A DNA stretch of 64,000 bases from JABDEZ01 sp965276955 (GCA_965276955.1 CBDIBP010000046.1:1-64000), one strand, 5' to 3'. Counted from the first letter of the stretch, positions 17,828 to 26,830 are shown. Translations and numbers: made by a program. Notes: generated by a model not told the origin, from the sequence alone.

Positions 17828-18631
17828 TCACCTACGCAGGATATTCTCCTCGATCTGAACTGATGGTCTTACTATACGTATGTTCTTTAATCGTTTCATT
17901 TCCGTTACCCTTCTTCTTTTCTTAAAAAATGTGTAGAGGAATGGCACTTGGTAAAATATGATCCAGTTAGCAATAGTATTAATGAATGATTTCTGGTCTC
18001 GCGACGATTGAAAAACTTCAGGGGTTACAGCAAAAGGGTAGGTGAGGTATATATTATTTATTGAACCTTTTCTTTTATAGTACTCCCAGCTATCTGGTGC
18101 ATCTGTCACGGGGTATATCACCTTTAGGTGTTTTATGGCTACTTCTTTCGGCATCAGGTACGCCGCTGTGGTAAATGGTCGGGCAAAAGGATCTACCGGT
18201 TTTATGAGTGCGATGTGCTTACCTACCTGTTTTACGGGTACATAATCATAAGGTTCCATCAGCATACCCGCCAGCATCACTACATCATCTTTACCCATAT
18301 AGCGGATAGCACTATCTACTATTTTTTCAAAATCGGGGGGGAGTAGGGCATCGTCTTCCAGTATCACAATATGGTTAACGGAGTCATCTGCTACAAATTT
18401 TTCAAGGGCCAGTCTGTGGCTTAGTGTACAAGCTATCAAAGTACCCGGCATCGGTTTCACTAATTGGGTGTGGTCGCATTGGCTTTGCAACCATTCTTCT
18501 CCTATCTGGAACGCATTTACAGCATCTATAATTTCATACTTTTTATAATTTATTTTACGCAATTGTCTTTTAATGAACTTCCTCCTTATAGTGGCAGTTT
18601 CCAGGTTAATTACATAAACTTTCCACTTCAT
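17828..18631 (-). CDS. Glycosyltransferase family 25 protein
   Basis: 267 residues. The N terminus YVINLETATIRRKFIKRQL, the middle GTLIACTLSHRLALEKF and the acidic motif IVILEDDALL are hallmarks of GT25 enzymes, which transfer sugars during LPS or glycan assembly using a metal held by the Asp residues. No signal peptide, so probably cytoplasmic face. The C-terminal third is basic (FFKKRRR), fitting membrane association. It stands alone, convergent with the Pls-like operon. Acceptor unknown. Confidence 0.9.
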   Translation of the reverse strand: MKWKVYVINLETATIRRKFIKRQLRKINYKKYEIIDAVNAFQIGEEWLQSQCDHTQLVKPMPGTLIACTLSHRLALEKFVADDSVNHIVILEDDALLPPDFEKIVDSAIRYMGKDDVVMLAGMLMEPYDYVPVKQVGKHIALIKPVDPFARPFTTAAYLMPKEVAIKHLKVIYPVTDAPDSWEYYKRKGSINNIYLTYPFAVTPEVFQSSRDQKSFINTIANWIIFYQVPFLYTFFKKRRRVTEMKRLKNIRIVRPSVQIEENILRR

Positions 18632-19020
18632 TTATGACGTCAATTTCAATAGAACAAATATAAATATCGTATTTAAGATGAGTCACAATGAGTTTTCCAT
18701 TAACAGATCATTATCTAAAGATTCATGCTTTGTTACACTTGCGCCATAATGACATTCCACCTTTCTTGGAATTATCCGAGTAGATTACGGCATGATTTGG
18801 CGTCAAGAAACATGGAATGCCTTTGTCGGTGCGTGTTTGTCAGTTTGGCAGATGACTTTTTTCGATAATTTACGCTATTAATGTGATGATTTGTCAAAAA
18901 TATTGACTTTCATTTACCCTTTGTTTATTGCCGTTCACCTATTATTAGGCCCTGCTTACCTATATGGTATTTCTGCTTGCTCCTGTTCAGATTACCTTTG
19001 CAGTGTTTATAAATTTCATA
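18632..19020. other. Divergent intergenic region with an imperfect inverted repeat
   Basis: 389 bases between the divergent glycosyltransferase and ABC exporter genes. An imperfect 17-bp inverted repeat (18753-18769 with 18803-18819, about two mismatches) could be a regulatory site or a hairpin in a leader. The exporter's -7 element lies at 18993-19000. No coding frame supported. Confidence 0.4.
18993..19000 (+). promoter_or_regulatory. -7 element (TACCTTTG) of the MsbA-like exporter
   Basis: An exact TAnnTTTG match 20 bases before the ATG at 19021. It lies inside the longest reading frame (open from 18964), which argues that translation starts at 19021 rather than upstream. Confidence 0.5.
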
Positions 19021-20833
19021 ATGGCCCGCAGACCACTACCAGATAATGAGGTATCACCCAAACTTAAGCTCACCAGGGAAAACCTGAAAGAGATACTCCT
19101 TATATTTAAGTACATAAGGCCCCACCGCAATAGTTTTATAGCAGGTTTGGTGTTTATAACCCTTAATAGTGCATGTGGTATGGCATTCCCGTATCTCCTA
19201 AAGTATATGCTGGATAGCGCTAATGGCCAGCAAACCACAACTATAGCCCTTACACCATCGTCCATTGCTGCCCTTATGGTGGGCGTTCTATTACTGCAAA
19301 TGGTGTTCTCTTTCATGCGCACCTACCTCTTCAGCATAGTTGGTGAGCATGCAGTAGGCCATATGCGAAAAGATGTGTATGGGAAGATACTCACCATGCA
19401 TATGGATTTCTTTAACCGGCACAGGGTAGGTGAGCTGGCAAGCCGCATTAGTGCCGATGTATCGCAGATACAAGATGCTGTGACAAGTGTATTTGCTGAT
19501 ATATTACGTAGTATTATCATTTTTATAATTGGGGTCATACTTATTTTGCACATTTCACCGCGCCTCACATTGCTTATGCTATCTGTCTTACCGGTAACTA
19601 TCCTCATCGGTTTTCTTTTTAATAAACGCATGCGCGGGCTATCCCGAAAGGTGCAGGACGAACTGGCCCAGTCTGGCACTATTCTCAACGAAACATTGCA
19701 TGGCATCACTAACGTTAAGGCTTTTAGCAACGAATGGTTCGAGGTGGATAGGTATGGCGGTAGCGTGAATAGGATAATAATTATGGCTATTAAAGCTGGC
19801 AGGTTCAATGCATTTTTCACTTCATTAATGGCTTTTTTAATGTTCATGGCCATTGTTGCAGTAGTGTGGTGCGGTGCAGATATGATGCAGCACGGCCTGC
19901 TCACCTTTGGAAGTATGACAGAATTTGTACTGTATACAGCATTCGTTGGCGGCACCATGGCAAGTTTCGCAAGCCTGTTCAGCCAGTTCCAAAAGACACT
20001 GGGTGCTACCCAACGCGTCCGGGAAATACTATCAGAAAATGCTGAAAATGTGTTAGTTACCAACAGTCACTTAGATGATAAGTATAAACTTTCGGGTGCA
20101 GTACAATTGAACAATATCTCATTTAGTTACCCATCCCGGCCAGATATACAAGTGCTGAATAACATTAATATCTCTGTGGCCAAGGGTGAGCAGATCGCTA
20201 TAGTAGGACCAAGCGGTGCAGGCAAAAGCACCCTTACTGCCTTACTGCTTCGTTTTTACGAACCTGATACTGGCAGTATATATTTCGATGATATGGAGGC
20301 TTGCGGAATACCCCTTACCCAGCTGCGCAAGCAAATGGCATTAGTGCCTCAGGATGTATTCCTTTTTGGAGGAACCATTTATGAGAACATCGCATATGGC
20401 AACCCCGCTGCCACTGTTACCCAGGTAGAAGCTGCTGCCCGGAAAGCAAATGCGCACGATTTCATTAAAGGTTTCCCGGAAGGGTACAAGACCATAGTAG
20501 GGGGAGCGTGGCATACAGCTATCAGGCGGCCAGCGCCAAAGGGTGGCTATTGCGAGGGCTATATTAAAAGATCCTGCTATACTCATTCTTGATGAAGCTA
20601 CCAGCTCGCTCGATTCCGAATCGGAATCGCAGGTGCAGGAAGCATTACAAAATCTCATGCAGGGTCGCACTTCATTTGTTATAGCTCACCGCTTGTCTAC
20701 CATCCGCAATGCAGATAAGATCATTGTGCTGGAGAATGGTAGCGTAAAAGAGGCTGGCACCCACGATGAGCTCATAAATATAGATGAAGGCTTATATAAA
20801 CACCTCAGTCGTCTGCAGATAGTGGATAAATGA
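19021..20833 (+). pseudogene. MsbA-like ABC exporter (TM-NBD half transporter) with a frameshift
   Basis: The first frame (19021-20592) gives six TM segments and an ATPase domain with Walker A VGPSGAGKSTL and Q-loop LVPQDVFLFG, then turns into nonsense after FPEGYKTIVGG. A second frame (to 20833) restores RAILKDPAILILDEATSSLDSESE and the switch His in VIAHRLST. The break is at a run of five G (20500-20504): removing one G restores the expected ERGxQLSGGQRQR signature. If intact, the protein would be about 603 residues, normal for lipid A or multidrug exporters of this type. As read, it loses the signature and Walker B. Either a real mutation or a homopolymer sequencing error. Confidence 0.9.
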
Positions 20834-20860
20834 TGCAATGTTGTACCTTTACCATATACT

Positions 20861-21370
20861 ATGTACAAAGAATTTCTACCGCCTGTAGCTACCGATAAGT
20901 GGGACCATTTAAAGCAGGAACACAATATACCTGCACTATGGGAGCTGCTTACCGAGCCGCTGCATGAAGAGTTATGGCGCCGCCAAACCTTTGACCTGAT
21001 GGACGAGCTGAATCCCGGACAGCAACTCTTACTAAGCTTCGACTACCTGCGGACCCAGGTAATGCAGGGCGGTTTTATACAATTGATACAAAATGGCTAT
21101 GTAGGTCTGCTGCCTGATATGCCCGCCTGGCTACAGGAAGCGGGTGCTCCTGAAATGGCCCAGGTCATAGACGACGCATTAAAGGTATATGTCCTGAATA
21201 AGGAGATACTAAGCAAAAAGACAACTGTAGAAGAATTTGCATTACTATATAATGAACTTAAAGAATTTGAAGGTATAGACGAGCGTTTTGCACAATACAA
21301 CGATGCTACAATGACGGCTATAGTAGAAAATGCCCTGGAATACCCCGAAACATTTGTGACACTGGTATAG
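20861..21370 (+). CDS. DMP19-like (DUF4375) acidic protein
   Basis: 169 residues, strongly acidic. The central block (QVMQGGFIQLIQNGYVG, then APEMAQVIDDAL) fits the DUF4375 domain of the DNA-mimic protein DMP19 of Neisseria, which carries surface negative charge and sequesters a DNA-binding repressor. Whether this member mimics DNA is not established. No signal peptide, so cytoplasmic. It begins 27 bases after the exporter stop and may share its transcript. Confidence 0.75.
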   Translation: MYKEFLPPVATDKWDHLKQEHNIPALWELLTEPLHEELWRRQTFDLMDELNPGQQLLLSFDYLRTQVMQGGFIQLIQNGYVGLLPDMPAWLQEAGAPEMAQVIDDALKVYVLNKEILSKKTTVEEFALLYNELKEFEGIDERFAQYNDATMTAIVENALEYPETFVTLV

Positions 21371-21402
21371 AAAAATTTAGCTTTTCTCCTGCACTTATTT
21401 CA

Positions 21403-21410
21403 TAACTTTG
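21403..21410 (+). promoter_or_regulatory. -7 element (TAACTTTG) of the ABC-F gene
   Basis: An exact TAnnTTTG match 52 bases before the ATG at 21463, leaving a short untranslated leader. A TTTTC at about 21382, some 17-20 bases upstream, could serve as a weak -33 element. Confidence 0.5.
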
Positions 21411-21462
21411 CACCTCTAAAATAAGGGCAATTGTATTCATATACATTGCCATATCCAATAAG

Positions 21463-23094
21463 ATGATCTCAATTTCTAATTTATCGCTTCGTTACGGTAA
21501 GCGCGTGCTGTTTGAAGATGTGAACGTAAGGTTCACAGAGGGCAACTGTTATGGTATCATTGGTGCCAACGGTGCTGGTAAGTCCACATTTTTAAAAATA
21601 ATTTCTGGCGAGATCGATCCTACTACCGGCAGGGTAGATATATCGAAGAACGAGCGCATGAGCGTTCTGAAACAGAACCACTACGAATATGATGAAGTAC
21701 CCGTACTGGAAGCCGTTATACGCGGCAATTCTGTACTGTACGACGTGATGAAGGCAAAGGACGCCATCTACGCTAAAGAAGATTTTACGGAAGAAGACGG
21801 CATACAAGCTGGAGAACTGGAAGCACAGTTTGGCGAAATGGATGGTTGGAACGCCGAAAGTGATGCAGCCAACATGCTGAGCAGCCTTGGGGTGAGGGAA
21901 GAATTTCATACCAAGCTGGTAAAAGAGCTGGATGGTAACCAGAAAGTAAGGGTTTTGCTGGCGCAGGCACTGTTCGGCAAGCCCGATATACTGCTGCTCG
22001 ATGAGCCTACCAATGACTTGGATCTGGAAACTATAGCCTGGCTCGAGAACTTCCTGGCCGACTATGATAAGATAGTACTGGTAGTATCGCACGATAGGCA
22101 CTTCTTAGATACGGTATGTACGCACGTTGCCGATATTGACTTTGGCAAGTTGCAGGTGTTCACCGGTAACTACACTTTCTGGTACGAGAGTAGCCAGTTG
22201 TTGCTGAAACAACGTTCAGATTCTAACAAGAAAGCAGAAGATAAAATTGCCGAACTGAAAGACTTTATTGCGCGTTTCTCGGCCAATGCCTCTAAATCAA
22301 AACAGGCTACCAGTCGTAAGAAAGCGTTGGATAAGATAAAGCTCGATGACATGACGGTCTCCAACCGTAAGTACCCGGCCATATTATTTAACGTGCAGGT
22401 TCGTGAGGCCGGCGATCAGATAATAGATGTCAAAGGCTTGGGCAAAACAGTGAATGGCGATGTGCTTTTCAAAGACATTACGTTCGACCTCAAGCGTGGA
22501 CAAAAGGTTGCGGTACTGAGCAGTAACGGATTGGCTACCAGTGCTTTCTACAAAATATTATCAGGTGAGGATACTGATTATGAAGGCACATTCAAATGGG
22601 GTGTTACCATCACGCCTGCCTACCTGCCATCTGATAACACAGAGTATTTTAAGGCTGGTAGAGACCTTAACCTTATAGATTGGTTACGCCAGTACTCAGA
22701 AGAAAAGGATGAGACTTTCATCCGTGGCTTCCTGGGTCGTATGCTATTCAGCGGCGAGGAAACTCTGAAACAAAGCAGTGTACTCAGCGGTGGTGAAAAA
22801 ATGCGCTGCATGATGAGCCGTATGATGATGATGAAAGGCAACCTGCTGATGCTGGACGAACCTACCAATCACCTTGACCTGGAGAGCATCACTGCCCTTA
22901 ATAATGGTATGAAGGATTTTAAAGGCACCATCCTCTTCACCACGCGCGACCATGAACTGGCACAAACCGTTGCCGACCGAATAATAGAAATAACCCCGAA
23001 CGGCATCATAGATAAAGAAATGACCTTCGACGAGTACATGAGCAGCGAGCGTGTAAAAGCCCAGCGTGCAGAAATGTATGGCATCCCGGCTTAG
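21463..23094 (+). CDS. ABC-F family ATPase, YbiT-like, with one degenerate ATP site
   Basis: 543 residues, two nucleotide-binding domains without membrane segments, joined by a basic linker. ABC-F proteins bind the ribosomal E site and help translation. NBD1 has an intact Walker A (GANGAGKS, 34-41), Walker B LLLDEPTND and switch His (SHDRHF). NBD2 has an intact signature LSGGE (441-445) and Walker B LMLDEPTNH. By contrast, the NBD1 signature is LDGNQ (156-160), the NBD2 Walker A is SSNGLATS (353-360), lacking GK[ST], and the NBD2 switch His is replaced in TTRDHE. One composite site is therefore complete and the other degraded. Ends at a terminator shared with a convergent gene. Confidence 0.93.
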   Translation: MISISNLSLRYGKRVLFEDVNVRFTEGNCYGIIGANGAGKSTFLKIISGEIDPTTGRVDISKNERMSVLKQNHYEYDEVPVLEAVIRGNSVLYDVMKAKDAIYAKEDFTEEDGIQAGELEAQFGEMDGWNAESDAANMLSSLGVREEFHTKLVKELDGNQKVRVLLAQALFGKPDILLLDEPTNDLDLETIAWLENFLADYDKIVLVVSHDRHFLDTVCTHVADIDFGKLQVFTGNYTFWYESSQLLLKQRSDSNKKAEDKIAELKDFIARFSANASKSKQATSRKKALDKIKLDDMTVSNRKYPAILFNVQVREAGDQIIDVKGLGKTVNGDVLFKDITFDLKRGQKVAVLSSNGLATSAFYKILSGEDTDYEGTFKWGVTITPAYLPSDNTEYFKAGRDLNLIDWLRQYSEEKDETFIRGFLGRMLFSGEETLKQSSVLSGGEKMRCMMSRMMMMKGNLLMLDEPTNHLDLESITALNNGMKDFKGTILFTTRDHELAQTVADRIIEITPNGIIDKEMTFDEYMSSERVKAQRAEMYGIPA

Positions 23095-23128
23095 TTTTTT
23101 ACCAAACTTCGGTCACTATTATATTATA

Positions 23129-23154
23129 AGCCCTTTGGAATGTTCCAAAGGGCT
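23129..23154. terminator. Bidirectional terminator between convergent genes
   Basis: An 11-bp perfect stem (23129-23139 with 23144-23154) with a 4-base loop, flanked by TTGTTCTTTT on the plus side and A/T-rich sequence on the other. It lies between the stops of the ABC-F gene and the convergent exported-protein gene. Confidence 0.8.
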
Positions 23155-23162
23155 TTGTTCTT

Positions 23163-23978
23163 TTAGTAGCTCACATAGGCGCTTATCGATGGCCCGGCCA
23201 CTTTTATTTTTTCCCACGGTGCTTGGCTTACGCTCCGCATATAGGTAGCATTACCAAAGAGGGTAGCGCACAGCCATACCTGTTTTTGCTCCATATTGCG
23301 TACTACCTCCACGCTTATCAGCAGGTTGTTGTGGGCCACCAGGTGGTAGGGCGTCATATCTACTACCAGCCGTTCCAGGGCATTCTTGGTAGCTGCTTTT
23401 ACATATATCGGTTCGTTCAGTACATTTATAAAACTATCATTTACTTCCTCTGCTATGTTCAGCCTGAAGAATAGGCTATCTGCAGAACATTTGGCTATAT
23501 TGATGCGTACGCTATCTATAAATGTAGGGTCGCGCCTCATTTTTATCACGGTACCCACCTCGTAGCCCAGCTGGTAGTTGCTAAATCCTATTATCACATG
23601 TTTATTATCCTGCGTATTGCCCAGGTGTTTATGCTTCATGTGTCTTGGTTTCACCACCACTTCTTTCAGTTCCGTGTTTTTGGGTTGCAGGGCTATGTTG
23701 GGGTGGGCAAGCAAGTTTTGCACGGTCACCACCTGCGCATAGTAGCCTATTATCGATATTTTCACGGTGTCGCCACCAGTTGCGCCCGGCATTTGGAGTG
23801 TATATGTGCCGGTTTCGCCGGTAGTAGTGCCCATGTTTTTGCGGGGCAGGCCTATATTGGTATAGGCCAGGGGTTTGCCGGTGCTTTTATCAGTAATGGT
23901 GCCGGTGGCCGTTTGGCCATAAGACGTGGCGGTCATTAAGATGATCAGCGATACCAGGCAATATTTCGTGTACCTCAT
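23163..23978 (-). CDS. Exported protein with carboxypeptidase-like regulatory domain
   Basis: 271 residues. A signal peptide ends around residue 21 (TATSYGQ). Residues ~23-95 form a CarbopepD_reg_2-like beta sandwich: ATGTITDKSTGKPLAYTNIGL, then the TTTGETGTYTL turn. The remaining ~170 residues have no recognised domain. Such proteins are abundant in Bacteroidota envelopes and often resemble the N-terminal part of SusC/TonB-dependent receptors, but no receptor barrel is present here. Stands alone. Confidence 0.85.
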   Translation of the reverse strand: MRYTKYCLVSLIILMTATSYGQTATGTITDKSTGKPLAYTNIGLPRKNMGTTTGETGTYTLQMPGATGGDTVKISIIGYYAQVVTVQNLLAHPNIALQPKNTELKEVVVKPRHMKHKHLGNTQDNKHVIIGFSNYQLGYEVGTVIKMRRDPTFIDSVRINIAKCSADSLFFRLNIAEEVNDSFINVLNEPIYVKAATKNALERLVVDMTPYHLVAHNNLLISVEVVRNMEQKQVWLCATLFGNATYMRSVSQAPWEKIKVAGPSISAYVSY

Positions 23979-24145
23979 AAATTTGTTTTATGCCTCAAAG
24001 AACATACAAGGGCGTAAAGCATTGAAATTTATTAGACAAAACATGCAAAAGGGTAGACATAATATTACATCGAAAAAAAAAGTAGTGGAGCATTGCTTTT
24101 ATCACTCGATTATTTTCAGTACATTCGCCCCACAAAAAAACCAAT

Positions 24146-24343
24146 ATGAAAAATTTATTCGTAATTGCTACACTTGCACTTTGCCTGACCGCTTCTACTA
24201 CTTTCGCACAAGAAGCTGCTGCAACAAGTCCAAAAGCTGCTAAGAAAGAAGTTAAGGCTGATAAAGCTAAGGCAGAAATGAAAAAAGCTAAGGCTGCTAA
24301 GAAAGAAGCAAAAGCTGAAAAGAAAGAAGAAAAAGGTAAATAG
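24146..24343 (+). CDS. Exported Lys/Ala-rich mini-protein, copy 1
   Basis: 65 residues. A clean signal peptide ends at TTFAQ (residue ~22). The mature ~43 residues are almost only Lys, Ala and Glu (repeats of KAAKKE and KADKAK), predicted to be a highly charged helix or disordered tail. It is the first of three tandem paralogues (24763 and 25007) sharing the MKN-F-I-A signal start and a KKE-rich body. A TACATTCG sequence (24120-24127) resembles a -7 element and a terminator follows. Function unknown; no family recognised. Confidence 0.8.
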   Translation: MKNLFVIATLALCLTASTTFAQEAAATSPKAAKKEVKADKAKAEMKKAKAAKKEAKAEKKEEKGK

Positions 24344-24362
24344 TCCGCTACTATCTTTTTAC

Positions 24363-24391
24363 AAAGCCTTCTGCCCTCGGCGGAAGGCTTT
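24363..24391 (+). terminator. Terminator after Lys/Ala-rich copy 1
   Basis: A 13-bp stem with one G-U pair (24363-24375 with 24379-24391), loop of three bases, followed by TTGTATTTAT. It sits 20 bases after the stop codon. Confidence 0.8.
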
Positions 24392-24762
24392 TGTATTTAT
24401 ACGATATGTATATATTAAATATGGATGCCCACAACTACCCAATACTAATTTAGGCTTTCTTTATACCGTACAAAGCTGAACCCATATTCAGCCACCTTTT
24501 TTGCTGCGATCCTTCATCGCCTGCAAAAACCAGTGGCCCCCTATCGAGCCTGCTACAACACGCAGCAGAGCTTCTTTTTATGCGCGGAGCGATCATACAA
24601 AAGTGGCCTTTTTTCTTTTGCTATCTTTTCTTTTTTGGCCAAGCAAAAAAGAAAAGTAGGTTCTCGTGAATAAAATAATAAATAAGATATATTCTATTAC
24701 CACACCTGTAAGCCCAAGTCATGGTATCATTTTTTTGATGATCCCTTCAAAAAAACAGCCAC
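24392..24762. other. Intergenic spacer with a purine/pyrimidine inverted repeat
   Basis: No gene supported in this stretch. A 12-bp perfect inverted repeat of C/T- and A/G-only arms (24625-24636 with 24645-24656) around GGCCAAGC can form a hairpin, but no U-run follows. Nearby sequence is a patchwork of T-rich and C-rich tracts that looks like decayed DNA. Confidence 0.4.
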
Positions 24763-24966
24763 ATGAAGAACCGTTTTATCATCGCCATGCTTGCAGTATG
24801 CTTTACTGCTACTACAGCATTTGCCCAGGATAGGGCCGATGCGCGCAAAGAAAGAAAGGCCGACAAGAAAGAGGCCAAGATGATGAAGGCACAGCGCCAT
24901 CATAATATCAAAAGGAGCGAAAGAAAGGAAGAAAAAATGGATAAAAAAGCGGAGAAAGGTTTGTAG
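24763..24966 (+). CDS. Exported Lys/Arg-rich mini-protein, copy 2
   Basis: 67 residues. Signal peptide MKNRFIIAMLAVCFT to AFAQ, cleaved near residue 22, then a basic tail rich in Lys, Arg and Glu with a central QRHHNIKRSERK. It is a paralogue of the genes at 24146 and 25007 but more arginine- and histidine-rich. It begins 40 bases before the third copy and may share its transcript. Confidence 0.78.
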   Translation: MKNRFIIAMLAVCFTATTAFAQDRADARKERKADKKEAKMMKAQRHHNIKRSERKEEKMDKKAEKGL

Positions 24967-25006
24967 AAACTTTTTTATTACATTAGTGCTCTAAAAAAGC
25001 ACACAC

Positions 25007-25216
25007 ATGAAGAACTTATTTATCATTGCAGCTGTAGCAGTAGCCTTAACTGCCTCTACATCATCTTTTGCACAAGAGACCAAGGCCGACAAGAAAGAAA
25101 TGAAAGCCGGTAAAAAAGAAGCTAAAGCAAATATGAAGAATGCAGAAGGTAAACCAGCTAAAGCTGCTAAAAAAGAAGCTAAAAGCGACAAGAAAGAAGA
25201 AAAATCAATGAAATAG
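25007..25216 (+). CDS. Exported Lys/Ala-rich mini-protein, copy 3
   Basis: 69 residues. Signal peptide ends at SSFAQ (residue ~23); the mature part repeats KADKKE, KAGKKE and KAAKKE and ends in KKEEKSMK. Closest in composition to the copy at 24146. A strong terminator follows. The three copies look like a local expansion of a small secreted cationic protein; homology to histone-H1-like tails is likely compositional only. Confidence 0.8.
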   Translation: MKNLFIIAAVAVALTASTSSFAQETKADKKEMKAGKKEAKANMKNAEGKPAKAAKKEAKSDKKEEKSMK

Positions 25217-25238
25217 TTGGTCTTTTCCTTTCTTAGCA

Positions 25239-25270
25239 AAGAAGCCCGCGCCGCACAGCACGGGCTTCTT
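25239..25270 (+). terminator. Terminator after Lys/Ala-rich copy 3
   Basis: A 10-bp perfect stem (25239-25248 with 25261-25270), 12-base loop, then TATTTTTTG. It lies 22 bases after the stop codon. Confidence 0.85.
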
Positions 25271-25310
25271 TATTTTTTGTAAGTTTAGTGCCAAAATTCC
25301 ACACTGCACC

Positions 25311-26060
25311 ATGCGCCGCTTTTTACTTACCGTTCTTATCATCAGCACCGCATTCACCACCCACGGCCAGCAGCTCACCGCCGATAGGGTACAGAAAATA
25401 AAGAATTGCACCGTTCGTATAGCTATCGATAGCGCCCCGGCCACCGGCTTGGGCTTTTTCATTAGCCCCATGGGCTACTTGCTCACCTGCTGGCACCTCG
25501 TAGAGCCCGCCATCCTGCTCGATCCTGCACGACATATATCCGGCATCAAAAAGATATACGTTATATATCAAGATGGTTCGCGACAGGAATATACCATACC
25601 TGCCGCCGTGCTGCGCAACGTCAATCAGCAGGCCGTAGCGTACGATTTTTGCCTGCTCGTGCCCGCCGTAGCGCAAAAACCCGCATATCCTTACTTTAAA
25701 GTGGGCAATTTCGATGTAGCTGCCGAGGGGCAGGAGGTGTACACCTGCAGTTACATGGGTAGCGCAGCTTTGCCGTTCCTGTCCAAAGGCACCATAAGCA
25801 GCAAGTACACTTACAAAAGCATCATATCTACCACTGCCGGCGAAAAAGAGATGCTCCGCAGGCAGGCGCTGCTCACCCTCAGCATGGCTGCCGACAATGC
25901 CGGCGCCCCCATAGTGCAGTTCGGCGCCACCCCTGCCGACGATGAAGTGATAGGCATTGCCGACTATATGATAGACCCCGCCACCAACAATATCACCCCT
26001 TTGCCCGATGGTGTCAGCAATTGCATCTCCCTCAACCACTTCCTCGCCGCCTCCAAATAG
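25311..26060 (+). CDS. Exported trypsin-fold protein lacking the catalytic serine
   Basis: 249 residues with a signal peptide ending near TTHGQ (residue 20). The fold of HtrA/trypsin-2 proteases is visible: GLGFFISPMGYLLTCWHLV carries the catalytic His (His62), AYDFCLLVP the Asp (Asp112). The segment where the nucleophile should sit reads DNAGAP (195-200) instead of G-N/D-S-G-G-P, so Ser is Ala197. It is probably a binding or scaffold protein rather than an active protease. No PDZ domain follows. Codon use is more GC-rich than the neighbouring small genes. Stands alone after the mini-protein cluster. Confidence 0.8.
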   Translation: MRRFLLTVLIISTAFTTHGQQLTADRVQKIKNCTVRIAIDSAPATGLGFFISPMGYLLTCWHLVEPAILLDPARHISGIKKIYVIYQDGSRQEYTIPAAVLRNVNQQAVAYDFCLLVPAVAQKPAYPYFKVGNFDVAAEGQEVYTCSYMGSAALPFLSKGTISSKYTYKSIISTTAGEKEMLRRQALLTLSMAADNAGAPIVQFGATPADDEVIGIADYMIDPATNNITPLPDGVSNCISLNHFLAASK

Positions 26061-26135
26061 AAAAAGCCCGCGCCAGGCACCACAAAATATATAGGTAAAA
26101 AACCAGAAAGACGAATAGGGGAGTACACACTCCAA

Positions 26136-26480
26136 CTATTCCTTCTTAGGTTTAGCAGCCTTACTCTTCTTTATTTTCCTCTCCGGCTTCCCCGGCTTGC
26201 CAAAAGGTGTACCCACCAGCGCATCCGGACCAGTATTGTCGTCAAAAGCCTTTATGAAGTAGCCATTACCGGTATGGTCCACCACATCCAGTTGCACATC
26301 TTTTAGCATGATGTGCTCATATATCTTCTCGTACCGCTTTATCACAAGCCGCTCCACGTCAAATTTGTATGTAGGCATGATTTGACTGCCAATATAAACA
26401 ATGCTACCAATAAAAAATATGATAGGGCGCCAGTGTCGTAATAATATTTTTCTTATTATTAAGTTGTGAACGATAAGCAT
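26136..26480 (-). CDS. Hypothetical protein with basic C-terminal tail
   Basis: Up to 114 residues from an ATG at 26480; an ATG at 26378 (80 residues) is an alternative that drops a hydrophobic stretch (PIIFFIGSIVYIG) that could be a membrane anchor. The C terminus is strongly basic (KPGKPERKIKKSKAAKPKKE). No family recognised. The frame stays open further upstream to 26627, but that part overlaps the divergent lipoprotein gene and is unlikely to be coding. Confidence 0.5.
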   Translation of the reverse strand: MLIVHNLIIRKILLRHWRPIIFFIGSIVYIGSQIMPTYKFDVERLVIKRYEKIYEHIMLKDVQLDVVDHTGNGYFIKAFDDNTGPDALVGTPFGKPGKPERKIKKSKAAKPKKE

Positions 26481-26547
26481 TGCCGTGATATCCACCTCCT
26501 GCAATATTTCATTTCCTTTTCCGTTCTCATTATCAAAACTACCCCGT

Positions 26548-26772
26548 ATGATGAGACCATTTGTTGCGCTGTCCATAGGCATGTTAATGCTCGGCGCCTG
26601 TTCGCACAAGGCCGATGTACAATGCATTTGCCATGGAGCAAATGGGGCAGAACAAGTTTACGACCTCGGCATACAAAAGAACCCAAACACTAAAGACGAC
26701 ATTGTAAAATGCGATACACTCGCCGCGCACGATGGTTTAGACAGTTGTACTATTGTTACGTTTGGGCATTAA
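26548..26772 (+). CDS. Small Cys-rich lipoprotein
   Basis: 74 residues. The start ATGATG at 26548 opens a lipoprotein signal with lipobox LGAC; the mature part holds several more Cys (CIC, KCDT, DSCT) and may be disulfide-bonded in the periplasm. The frame is open upstream to 26485, but the added residues are not signal-like. It diverges from the basic-tail gene. No family recognised. Confidence 0.6.
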   Translation: MMRPFVALSIGMLMLGACSHKADVQCICHGANGAEQVYDLGIQKNPNTKDDIVKCDTLAAHDGLDSCTIVTFGH

Positions 26773-26830
26773 AAATGGAACCACAAGATGTTAAAGGGAA
26801 AGGTGGCGCTTACCGTACCACTTACCAGCG

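Noticed and set aside
24601..24660. Inverted repeat with A/G and C/T arms as an insertion-sequence end
   Set aside because: No transposase, no second end and no target duplication were found nearby; it is more likely simple sequence.
26481..26627. N-terminal extension of the minus-strand basic-tail gene
   Set aside because: It overlaps the divergent lipoprotein gene, whose signal peptide and lipobox are convincing, so the extension is unlikely to be translated.
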